Assembly: GCA_030681645.1 (NCBI GenBank)
Contig: JAUXRX010000059.1
Coordinates: 20,136-84,135, forward strand
Origin: Archangium sp.
Lineage (GTDB): Bacteria; Myxococcota; Myxococcia; Myxococcales; Myxococcaceae
Direction of reading: 5' to 3'
DNA length: 64,000 nt
Shown here: piece by piece, positions 35,242-42,828 of the stretch
Numbering within the stretch: position 1 is the stretch's first letter
Layout of the letters: the number at the start of each line of letters is the position of its first letter
Made by a program: the position numbers and the translations under genes
The notes under the pieces: generated by a model
The model's input: only the letters and a program-made list of their open reading frames with translations
Told to the model about the DNA's origin: nothing
Databases searched by the model: none

Positions 35242-36414
35242 CTACTCGTCCTCCGCGAGCGTCGACTTGAGCAGCAGGCTCTTGAGGGTGAACACGCCGC
35301 TCACCACCACCTCTTCGCCCTCGCTGACCCCCGAGAGGATCTGCACGTCGTCCATCGCCGAGTCACCCACGGTGACCTCGTGCATCACGAAGTCGCCGTC
35401 AGCCGCCTTGATGAAGACGACGGACTTCCCTCCGACGTCGACGATGGCGTCGCGAGGCACCACGAGCTGCGGCGTCACGGTGCTGGCGTCACCCTGCTCG
35501 ACGTGGGCGCGGCCGAAGAGCCCGAGCCTGAGGCGGAGATCCGCGTTGCTCACGCGGATGCGCGCGGTGAGCGTGCGCGCCGCCGGGTCGATCTGCTGGC
35601 TGACGTAGTCGACCGCGCCGTGGAAGTGCTCTTTGGGGAAGGCGTTGAGCTCGATCTCGGCGTTCGCGCCGGCCTTCAAGCGGGTGAGGTCCTTCTCGAA
35701 GATGCGGCCGAGGAACCAGACCTCCGAGAGGTCCACCACCGTCGCGAGCACCGCCTCGGGGGTGATGGGCTGGCCCACCACCGCGTCGCGGCTGACCACC
35801 ACGCCCGAGAGAGGCGCCCGCAGCGCGACGATGAAGCCACCGCCGGAATCGGCGTTGACGCCGATCGCCGAGAGCTGCTCGCCCAGCGCGTGCAGCTCGG
35901 CCTCCTGCGCCTTCGCGTCGGCCTCGGCGTCGACGAGCGCCTGCTCGGACCCCAGCCCGCTCGCCTTCAGCTCGGCCAGCCGCGCGGCGTTGGTGCGCGC
36001 CGCCCGAGCCCTCGAGCCCGCCGCGGCGTACGCCCCGCGCAGCCGGCCCACGTCGGGCACGCGCACCGTCGCCATCACGTCGCCCCGCTTGACGGTGGAG
36101 CCCTCGTTGAAGAGCACCTGCTCGAGGCGCCCCGGGGTGGCGGACGAAAGCCGCGCCGTGCGGTCGGGTTCGGCGACGATCTCCCCCGTGAGCGAGAGCG
36201 TCGACGCGAGCGCCCCGCGCTTCACCGGGGCCGTCTTGATGCCCGCGCGCCGGGCCTCTGCGTCTGCCAGCTTGACCTGCCGGGGGAGCTCGTCGTGCCC
36301 CTCGGCGTCGTCGTGGTGCGCCTCTTCCTTCACGGCCTCGGCGTCCTTGCCGCTCTTGCAGCTGCACGCGGCGAGGGTCGACAGCAGCACCGCGCTCAAC
36401 AGGGCGTTCTTCAC
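35242..36414 (-). CDS. czcB: CzcB-type membrane-fusion lipoprotein
   Basis: 390 aa from a GTG that overlaps the czcC-like stop by four bases. LAACSC gives the lipobox. The tail after it is His/Asp-rich (EEAHHDDAEGHDEL) and probably binds metal. The lipoyl-like hairpin is around residues 70-200, with a coiled coil in between, then the beta-barrel region ending in VVPRDAIVDVGGKSVVFIKA. This is the periplasmic adaptor of the pump, linking CzcA to the outer-membrane CzcC. It directly precedes czcA (1-bp gap). Confidence 0.92.
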   Translation of the reverse strand: MKNALLSAVLLSTLAACSCKSGKDAEAVKEEAHHDDAEGHDELPRQVKLADAEARRAGIKTAPVKRGALASTLSLTGEIVAEPDRTARLSSATPGRLEQVLFNEGSTVKRGDVMATVRVPDVGRLRGAYAAAGSRARAARTNAARLAELKASGLGSEQALVDAEADAKAQEAELHALGEQLSAIGVNADSGGGFIVALRAPLSGVVVSRDAVVGQPITPEAVLATVVDLSEVWFLGRIFEKDLTRLKAGANAEIELNAFPKEHFHGAVDYVSQQIDPAARTLTARIRVSNADLRLRLGLFGRAHVEQGDASTVTPQLVVPRDAIVDVGGKSVVFIKAADGDFVMHEVTVGDSAMDDVQILSGVSEGEEVVVSGVFTLKSLLLKSTLAEDE

Positions 36415-37670
36415 AGGGCACCACCTTCGAGAGAGCCACCATGGGTTCGAATCAGCCGCACCGACGCCGCGCAGAGCGCCTCGCGTGCGTTCACCTCGGC
36501 CTCGAGGAACCCGACCAGCGCCTGCTGCGAGACCAGCGCCTCGCGCACCGACAGCCGCCCCGCGCTCAGCTGCGTCGAGATGGCGGCGAGCGCGTGATTG
36601 GCGCGGGCGAGGCGCTCGGCCGAGTAGAGCGCCCGCGCCGCCAGGCGCTTGCCGTACTCGCTCGAGGCCAGCTCCCGTTCTCCGTTCAGCGTGCGCGTCA
36701 ACCGGTCGAGCTCGGCCTCGAGCCGATGCCCTGCCCCCACGGCCTCGGCGATCTCCCCGGAGTAGGTGCGCCCCAGCGGCTGCGGCAGGGGAATGGGGAT
36801 GCCCAGGCCGACGCCGAACACCTTCTCGTCGAAGCCGTCGTTCTGCGCGAAGAACGAGAGGGTGGGGTTGGGCGCGCGGCTGCGCCGCAGCAGCTCGACC
36901 CGGTGGGCCGCGGCCCGGGACAGCGCGGTGAGCGAGGCCACCTCGGGCCGCTCGAGCGAGGCCTCGTCCCAGCGCAGCGGCTCGAGCGCGCCCGTGACCC
37001 GCGGCGTCGCGCTCGCGCCCACCAGCAGCCTCAAGCGGATCTCCGCGGCCCGCACCGCGCTCTCGGCTTCGAGGCGCTGCTGGCTCGCCGACACCGCGGC
37101 CGCGTCGGCCACGGCGGCGTCCACCGGTGACGACAGCCCCTGCGTCGACATGCCCTGCGCCGTCCTCGCCACCTCGAGGCTGGCCTGCTCGATGCGCAGC
37201 GCCAGCGCCACCCGTTCCTTCGAGGCGAGCGCCTGGAACCAGGCGAGCCACGCCTGCTCGGCCAGCTCGGCGCGCACCACCGTCAGCTGCTGACCCTGCG
37301 CGACCAGGTCGCCCCGGGCGACGTCGACCCGCAGGCCGCTCTGGCCGGCCACCTCGAGCTCCTGGGCCAGCGTCACCGACCAGTTGGTCGCGCTCATGCC
37401 ACCGCCCGTGCGCGACCCGAGCGAACCCGTCAGCAGCGGGTTCGACGGGAGGAAGGGGCGGGCCGCTTCCACCTTTCCTTTCGCGCCCTGGAGTGAGGCG
37501 AGCTCCGCGGCGATCAGCGGGCTGCGCGCCTGGGCGCAGGCGACGAGGGTTCCGCGGGAGAGCTCCTCGTCACAGCCGCGCGGCTCCGCGGCCGGAGACA
37601 CGGCGGGACAAAGAGCGATGAGGACACACAACGCGCGAGAGCGAAGCCCTCGCAGGGCACAAGCAGGCAT
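36411..37670 (-). CDS. czcC: CzcC-type outer-membrane factor
   Basis: 419 aa from the ATG before PACALRGLRSRALCVLIALCPAVSP, a signal peptide; a longer open frame upstream has no start with such a signal. The body has the TolC-like outer-membrane efflux repeats (two similar halves with long helices, LTGSLGSRTGGGMSATN and EYGKRLAARALYSAERLA). It forms the outer-membrane channel for CzcBA. It overlaps the czcB start by GTGA. The small CzcI-like gene is 65 bp upstream. Confidence 0.9.
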   Translation of the reverse strand: MPACALRGLRSRALCVLIALCPAVSPAAEPRGCDEELSRGTLVACAQARSPLIAAELASLQGAKGKVEAARPFLPSNPLLTGSLGSRTGGGMSATNWSVTLAQELEVAGQSGLRVDVARGDLVAQGQQLTVVRAELAEQAWLAWFQALASKERVALALRIEQASLEVARTAQGMSTQGLSSPVDAAVADAAAVSASQQRLEAESAVRAAEIRLRLLVGASATPRVTGALEPLRWDEASLERPEVASLTALSRAAAHRVELLRRSRAPNPTLSFFAQNDGFDEKVFGVGLGIPIPLPQPLGRTYSGEIAEAVGAGHRLEAELDRLTRTLNGERELASSEYGKRLAARALYSAERLARANHALAAISTQLSAGRLSVREALVSQQALVGFLEAEVNAREALCAASVRLIRTHGGSLEGGAL

Positions 37671-37735
37671 GTTCGGACTCCGGGAATTGAACGAGCGCGT
37701 GGGCTCGCGAAGGCGAACCCGAGGGGGCTTCTCGT

Positions 37736-38071
37736 TCAGCTCACCGGAGGTCGAAACGGAGGCTCGAGGTGGCCTCCCAACTGGACCTCGATGGACTGTT
37801 CGGTGCGCGCCATCGAACTCCACGTGCCCGCGAGCGGCGCGGTGAGCTCGTGCGGCGCCGCGACCAGGCGCGTCCCGCAGACGCAGTGCACGCACTGCTG
37901 GGTGCACGGCGTGCCTTCGTCACAGTCGTCGGCGCAGCACTCGGCCTCGCCCAGCACCCAGCCGGTGACGTCGACGATGATGTCCTGCACCGCGGGGCTC
38001 ACCAGGCACAACATCACCACGGCGAGCCAGCGCAGGAAGGGCGTGCGAAGGGCTGTGGGAAGGCGAAGCAC
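37736..38071 (-). CDS. Small Cys-rich membrane protein, CzcI-like
   Basis: 111 aa from the GTG at 38071; a TTG eleven codons earlier is an alternative start. One N-terminal membrane helix (FLRWLAVVMLCLVSPAV) is followed by a periplasmic Cys cluster ECCADDCDEGTPCTQQCVHC, likely a metal-binding or sensing site. Small proteins of this type (CzcI and relatives) are often found just ahead of czcCBA and may modulate induction. The 65-bp gap to czcC suggests the same transcript. Confidence 0.55.
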   Translation of the reverse strand: MLRLPTALRTPFLRWLAVVMLCLVSPAVQDIIVDVTGWVLGEAECCADDCDEGTPCTQQCVHCVCGTRLVAAPHELTAPLAGTWSSMARTEQSIEVQLGGHLEPPFRPPVS

Positions 38072-38283
38072 TGACGACCAACCTAAGGGCGGTGCCCCCG
38101 GCAATCAAGCGGCTGGGCGTGGTGATGGCCGTGGCGCTCAGTGGCGTGGAGCACCACTCCGATGGCGAAGGCCCCGCTTCCTGCCCGTCGCCCGCAGCAG
38201 GGGACGGCTGGCGAGCGAGACCACCATCGCGCCTTGCGACCAGGGGAGTGGCCACGCCGCCACCGATGCCCTTACTCACGAGC

Positions 38284-39441
38284 TCAGAGCTTGAACGAGA
38301 GCCACGACTTCTCGAAGAGGACTTTTCCCCAGTGATGCCATCGGCTGGGTGCGCGCACCGACACCACCGGCTTCGGCTCTGCGTAGAAGTCGCCGCCGCC
38401 GAAGCCCGCCTTGCCGTCGCCGATCTCCACGAAGCACTCCCCCTGGCCGGTGAAGCGGGCGGTGCTCGCGGTGCCGAGAATCGAAGCGGCCACCCGCTGT
38501 GCCACCACCTCTGCCTGGCCGTGCGCGAACACGCCGGCCTTCGGGAGGGGCTTGCCCAGCGCGAGCGGAATCGTGACCACGTCCCCGAGCGCGAAGACCC
38601 CGGGGAAGCGGGTCTCGAGCGTGTTGCGATCGACGGGGATCCACCCCGTCTCACCCGCCAACGCGCTCTCTCGCACCACCTTGGGCGCGCGGTGTGGAGG
38701 CACGAAGGCCAACACGTCGAAGGTGACCTGCGCGCCGTTGGCGAACTCCAGGCGCTTCGCCGTCACGTCGACGGACTTCACCTGGTGCTCCGGGTGATAC
38801 GGAATGCCGCGCTCGGCGAGCAGCTGTTTCACCGCCCCCGACATCTCCGGGCCCGCCACGCCCATCGGCATCGGCTCGGCGGCGTAGACCTCGATGGTGA
38901 CCGCGTCGCGCAGGCCCTGCTTGCGGTACAGCGCGTCGATCAGCAGCGCCGCCTCGTACGGCGCCGCCGGACACTTGTAGGCGGGCGCCGCGGTCATCAC
39001 CACCACGCGGCCCTTGCGGAGCGTGCCCAGCGCGGTGTGCAGGCTCTCTGCGCCGGCCAGCGTGTAAAAGTTGTGCCCCGCCTCGGCGAGCCCCGGCACG
39101 GTCTCCGGGGCCAGCTCTGCGCCGAGCGTGACGATGAGGTGATCGGCCGTGAGCACCTCTCCTTCGACCGTCACCTGGCGCGTGGCGGGGTCGAGGCGTT
39201 CGATCTCACCCAGGCGCACCTCGATGCCGTGACGCTCGAGCCCCTTGAGGGGCCGCTGAATCGCGCGCGCCTCGCGCTGGCCCACCATCAGCCAGAGCAG
39301 CGAAGGCGCGAAGAGGTGCTCGCGTTCCCTGTCGACGAGCACCACGCGGTGCGTGCGCGGCAACACCTTGCGCAGAGAGCGCGCGGCCACCACGCCGCCG
39401 ACCCCTCCACCCAGGATGACGACCGTGCGGGGCGCGCTCAT
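38284..39441 (-). CDS. SQR/FCSD-type flavoprotein (sulfide:quinone oxidoreductase-like)
   Basis: 385 aa. N-terminal dinucleotide site VVILGGGVGGVVAARSL (Gly11-x-Gly13-x-x-Gly16). One redox Cys in YKCPAAPYEAALL (about residue 160); a second candidate near the C terminus is the Cys in QGECFVEIGDGKAG. VFALGDVVTIPLA is the FAD-binding C-terminal motif. Proteins of this kind oxidise sulfide or persulfide and pass electrons to quinone. It is the last gene of the operon of rhodanese fusions, OsmC and DsrE, 2 bp after the DsrE stop, which supports a sulfane-sulfur role. The ligand of the second Cys is uncertain. Confidence 0.82.
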   Translation of the reverse strand: MSAPRTVVILGGGVGGVVAARSLRKVLPRTHRVVLVDREREHLFAPSLLWLMVGQREARAIQRPLKGLERHGIEVRLGEIERLDPATRQVTVEGEVLTADHLIVTLGAELAPETVPGLAEAGHNFYTLAGAESLHTALGTLRKGRVVVMTAAPAYKCPAAPYEAALLIDALYRKQGLRDAVTIEVYAAEPMPMGVAGPEMSGAVKQLLAERGIPYHPEHQVKSVDVTAKRLEFANGAQVTFDVLAFVPPHRAPKVVRESALAGETGWIPVDRNTLETRFPGVFALGDVVTIPLALGKPLPKAGVFAHGQAEVVAQRVAASILGTASTARFTGQGECFVEIGDGKAGFGGGDFYAEPKPVVSVRAPSRWHHWGKVLFEKSWLSFKL

Positions 39442-39443
39442 CC

Positions 39444-39797
39444 TCAGAAGACCAGCACTTTGTCGGCCCACACCGTCCAGTCGGTGAGCTGCTCGAGGGT
39501 GCTGCGCTTCGCGCCCTCGGCCAGCTCGGTCTCGGCGATGCCCCGCGCGTCCATGCAGGTGCCGCAGACGCCCACCTCAGCCCCGTGACGGCCGGGCGCC
39601 TTGAGCATCAGCTCGAGGTTGTAGAAGCCGGCGGGGACCTTCTGGTTGGCCTTGGCGCAGCTCGCCGCGTCGCCCATCAGGAAGATCTTCAGCTCCTGCC
39701 CCTCGCGCCTCGAGAGCGCTCCCGCGAGCCGCAGCCCGTTGTAGCTGCGCTCGGTGCCGTACGGCGGGTCGTTCAGGATGAAAAGCGTCTTGGTCAT
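39444..39797 (-). CDS. DsrE/F-like sulfur-transfer protein
   Basis: 117 aa. TKTLFILNDPPYGTERSYNGLRLA and KIFLMGDAASCAKANQ are the family's characteristic strand-loop; CGTCMDARG (Cys78, Cys81) supplies the reactive Cys that would carry sulfane sulfur. The ATG is preceded by the ribosome site GAGGAG. It sits between OsmC and the SQR-like gene, so it is a likely persulfide carrier between the rhodanese proteins and the flavoprotein. Confidence 0.85.
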   Translation of the reverse strand: MTKTLFILNDPPYGTERSYNGLRLAGALSRREGQELKIFLMGDAASCAKANQKVPAGFYNLELMLKAPGRHGAEVGVCGTCMDARGIAETELAEGAKRSTLEQLTDWTVWADKVLVF

Positions 39798-39874
39798 GTC
39801 CTGCTCCTCTTCTTCTTCGCGGCGAGGGGTGTTGCCGGCCCCGCCCCGCCGCGGGGGGCGCGATCGGCGACGAC

Positions 39875-40399
39875 TCAGGCACGCTCGACGCGTGTCTCCA
39901 GGGGAACGGCGTTCGCGACGGTGAAGGCGAACGGGCACTTCTCACGCGCCGCCTGCGCCCAGCGGGCCAGGGTGGCGTCGTCGACGGCGGTGCTCACCGT
40001 CACGCGCACCGCGACGCGGCTCACCAGCGGCCGGTCGCCGAACCCGAACACGCGGCCGCTGTCGACCGAGTTCTCCGCGGTGGCCTTCAGCCCTTCCAAC
40101 GACACGCCCTCCATCGAGGCGAGCATGACGAGCGTCGCCGAGTAGCAGGCGGCGAGGCCGAAGAGCAGGTACTGCAGCGGGTCCGGCGCGAGGGCTCCGC
40201 CACCGAAGGGCAGGGCCATGTCGGCGCGGAGCACCGTCTGCGTGGAGCCGTGGGACACCGTGGCCGAGAACTGCGGCGTCCCGGTGCTGGAGCTCCAGGT
40301 GCCTTCCACCCGCTTCTCCATGCGCAGCACGGCCGGGTCTTGCTTCGCCCGTTCAGCCAAGGCCGCGACCGCGGCCATGTCGACGTTGTTCAGCTTCAT
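39875..40399 (-). CDS. OsmC-family peroxiredoxin-like protein
   Basis: 174 aa. Cys85 (LAACYSATL) and Cys155 (REKCPFAFTVAN) are in the positions of the paired redox Cys of OsmC/Ohr proteins. The fold prediction is alpha/beta with the conserved ENSVDSGRVFGF insertion. OsmC proteins reduce organic hydroperoxides; some act on sulfane-sulfur. The start overlaps the MFS gene by ATGA, so the gene is inside the sulfur operon. The N terminus has 25 extra residues (MKLNNVDMAAVAALAERA...), possibly helical. Confidence 0.85.
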   Translation of the reverse strand: MKLNNVDMAAVAALAERAKQDPAVLRMEKRVEGTWSSSTGTPQFSATVSHGSTQTVLRADMALPFGGGALAPDPLQYLLFGLAACYSATLVMLASMEGVSLEGLKATAENSVDSGRVFGFGDRPLVSRVAVRVTVSTAVDDATLARWAQAAREKCPFAFTVANAVPLETRVERA

Positions 40400-41937
40400 G
40401 AGGTCACCTGGTGGGGTGCGGCGCGTTGTTGCAGCCAGGCCTGGGTCCCGCCGCAGAGGGGACGTGCCCTTGAAAAGCCTTGCGCCCGGAGCAGCTCGGC
40501 CGCGCGATCAGACCGCCCGCCGCCCTTGCCGCAGACGGTGACGACGAGCTGCTGCTTCGGCAGCGTGGCCGCCCGCACCGGCAGCTCGTCGAGGGGAATG
40601 TTGATGGCGCCGTCGACGTGCCCGGCCGAGAACTCCTCGGGCGAGCGCACGTCGACGATGACCGCGCCAGCCGCGCTCAGCGCTGCGGGCTCGAGACAAC
40701 CGGTCTCCGGCCGTTGCAGCGTCTCGCGCATGCGCACGGCGACGACCAGGCCCGACGCGAAGGTGAGCGCGGCCACCAGCCACATCGCCGCGGGCAGCCC
40801 GAGCGCGTCAGCCGTCACACCCGCCAGCAGCGCGCCGAGCGCGTAGCCGAGGTCGCGCCACAGTCGGTACACGCCCACCGACGACGCGCGCCACGAGGGG
40901 TGCGCGACGTCGCCGATGGCGGCCAGCAGCGTCGGGTACACCATCGCGGTGCCCACGCCGAGCAGCGCTGCGCCGCTGGCGAAGCCGAAGAAGCTGACCG
41001 ACAGCACGATGACCGCGATGCCGACGGCCTGCACCCACATGCCCGAGGCGATGAGCCACTTGCGGCCGACGCGATCCGACCACGCGCCGGTGAAGAGCTG
41101 CGTGAGGCCCCAGGTGGCCGGGTAGATGGCCGCCAGCGTGCCGACCTGCGCGAGGTCCATCTGCGCGGCCGCGAAGAAGAGGGGGAAGAGGCCCCAGGCC
41201 ATGCCGTCGTTGAGGTTGTTGACCAGGCCGGCCTGGCTGACGCTGGAGAGGTCAGGGTGGGTGAGGGTGGTGCGCCAGAAGATCTCCTTCTGCGAGGGCA
41301 CGCCTCCCGGGGGAAGCGCGCCCGCGAGCTTCGATTCCGCCGCGACGTGGTGCTTCGTCTCGCGCACCACGAAGGCCGAGAGCAGGAGGCCGAAGAGCAC
41401 ATACCCGACGCCGAGGTAGAACGGCTGAGGCCGCAGGCCGTAGTGGGCCGCGACGAGCCCGGTGGCGAGTGCGCTGGCCGCCACCGCGAAGTAGCCCGCG
41501 AACTCGTTGAGGCCCATCGCCAGGCCGCGGCGCTGCGGGCCCGCGAGGTCGATCTTCATGATGACCGTGGTCGACCAGGTGAGCCCCTGGCTCACGCCGA
41601 GCAGCGCGTTGGCGAAGAGCACCCACGACCAGCTCGGCGCCCACATCAACAGGAACGGCACGGGCGTGGCGACCAGCCAGCCGGCGACCAGCACGTGCTT
41701 GCGGCCGAAACGATCCGACAGGCGCCCGGCGAGGTAGTTGGTGAACGCCTTCGTCACCCCGAAGACGACGATGAACGAGAGGATGGCGCTCTTCGCCGCG
41801 AGGTGGAAGTCGTGCTCGGCGATGCCGGGGAGAATGCTGCGCTCCATGCCGACCATCGCCCCGACGAAGGCGTTGACCACCACCAGCAGCGAGAACTGCG
41901 GGAGGTTTTCCCGGATGCCCAGGCGCGGCGTGCTCAT
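40396..41937 (-). CDS. MFS transporter fused to a C-terminal rhodanese domain
   Basis: 513 aa. Residues 1-404 are a 12-helix MFS transporter (YLAGRLSDRFGRKHVLV loop, then ARTFTGAWSDRVGRKW-type second half). Residues 411-505 are a rhodanese domain: VDVRSPEEFSAGHVDGAINIPLDEL and active-site Cys469 in VTVCGKGGGRSD. The fusion couples transport to sulfur transfer, perhaps for a sulfur compound. The gene overlaps the ArsR-rhodanese stop and the OsmC start by four bases, so it is the second gene of the operon. The transported substrate is unknown; sulfite, thiosulfate or a persulfide carrier are guesses. Confidence 0.88.
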   Translation of the reverse strand: MSTPRLGIRENLPQFSLLVVVNAFVGAMVGMERSILPGIAEHDFHLAAKSAILSFIVVFGVTKAFTNYLAGRLSDRFGRKHVLVAGWLVATPVPFLLMWAPSWSWVLFANALLGVSQGLTWSTTVIMKIDLAGPQRRGLAMGLNEFAGYFAVAASALATGLVAAHYGLRPQPFYLGVGYVLFGLLLSAFVVRETKHHVAAESKLAGALPPGGVPSQKEIFWRTTLTHPDLSSVSQAGLVNNLNDGMAWGLFPLFFAAAQMDLAQVGTLAAIYPATWGLTQLFTGAWSDRVGRKWLIASGMWVQAVGIAVIVLSVSFFGFASGAALLGVGTAMVYPTLLAAIGDVAHPSWRASSVGVYRLWRDLGYALGALLAGVTADALGLPAAMWLVAALTFASGLVVAVRMRETLQRPETGCLEPAALSAAGAVIVDVRSPEEFSAGHVDGAINIPLDELPVRAATLPKQQLVVTVCGKGGGRSDRAAELLRAQGFSRARPLCGGTQAWLQQRAAPHQVTS

Positions 41938-42617
41938 GACTGCTCTCCCGCAGCCACCCGCCAGCCCCGGGCGCGCAGGTCAGCCACGCTCTTCTCCAGG
42001 CGGTGCGCGGTGAAGCCCTTCTTGCGAAGCAGCTCCACGGCCTCGATGGCCATCACGCAGTAGGGCCCGCGGCAGTAGGCGACCACCTCGCGGTTCTTCG
42101 GCAGCTCCTTGAGGCGGGCCTTGAGCTCGCCGATGGGCACCGACAACGCGCCGGGAATGTGGCCGGCCCGGTATTCTTCACCGGGCCGTACGTCGAGCAC
42201 CGTCACTTCGCCCTTCTTCACCCGGCGCAGCAGCTCATCGCTGGCGACGGGCTCCATCGCCCCACGCTCGGACAGGTAGGCGTTCGTGACCAGCTCGACC
42301 TCGGCCAGCCGCGACTCCGCCAGCCCCCGCAGCGAGAGATAGAAATCGCACACCTCTTCGTTGGCGAGGCGGTACTCGACGTAGAGCCCGCGCTTCTCGG
42401 CCTCGACCAGCCGGGCCGCGCGGAGCACCTGCAGGTGCTGAGACGCGTTGGCGATGGTCACCGCCGCTTCCCTCGCGAGCACCTCGACCGTGCGCGGCCC
42501 CTGGCAGAGCAGGTCGAGCAGCTCGAGGCGCTTGGGCGCCGAGGTGGCCTTCCCGATGCGAGCGAGCTGTTCGTAGACCGAGTCCTTGAAGCGGCGATGC
42601 ACTGAGGCCATGCCCAT
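41934..42617 (-). CDS. ArsR-family regulator fused to a rhodanese domain
   Basis: 227 aa; ATG 42617 or 42611. Winged-helix DNA-binding region 26-100 (ANASQHLQVLRAARLVEAEKRG). The rhodanese domain is 125-227 (LDVRPGEEYRAGHIPGALSVPI) with a Cys-Arg-Gly-Pro-Tyr-Cys loop (182-187). An ArsR protein with rhodanese senses sulfane sulfur or metalloid by a Cys-based switch. It is the first gene of the sulfur operon, and an inverted repeat just upstream (42618) fits autoregulation. It overlaps the MFS gene by four bases. Confidence 0.88.
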   Translation of the reverse strand: MGMASVHRRFKDSVYEQLARIGKATSAPKRLELLDLLCQGPRTVEVLAREAAVTIANASQHLQVLRAARLVEAEKRGLYVEYRLANEEVCDFYLSLRGLAESRLAEVELVTNAYLSERGAMEPVASDELLRRVKKGEVTVLDVRPGEEYRAGHIPGALSVPIGELKARLKELPKNREVVAYCRGPYCVMAIEAVELLRKKGFTAHRLEKSVADLRARGWRVAAGEQS

Positions 42618-42641
42618 GTATTCAAGTGATCGCGCGAATAC
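42618..42641. promoter_or_regulatory. Candidate operator of the sulfur operon
   Basis: GTATTC and GAATAC, arms of a perfect 6-bp inverted repeat with a 12-bp spacer, directly against the ATG of the ArsR-rhodanese gene. It resembles the ATTC/GAAT arms of SqrR/BigR-type ArsR operators, but the spacer differs. Confidence 0.45.
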
Positions 42642-42828
42642 GCAAGCAAAAGCGTGCAGAAAGAGCGTGAGGCCCGCGACGCCCCTCGAGGGCTCACGAG
42701 GCGATGTCAATTTTCGTGCACAGCCACCCCGAGTGGGGCGTCTTCCTCCCGCGGCGCGAAAACGCTCAACCTCCGGGAGGGCCGTGCCTAGAGTCGCGCC
42801 TCCCGGAACACGCTTCCCGAGGTCCCCC

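Noticed and set aside
38072..38283. A possible small gene in the gap between the CzcI-like and flavoprotein genes
   Set aside because: Frames exist on both strands, but none has a start with a ribosome site or any recognisable protein pattern.
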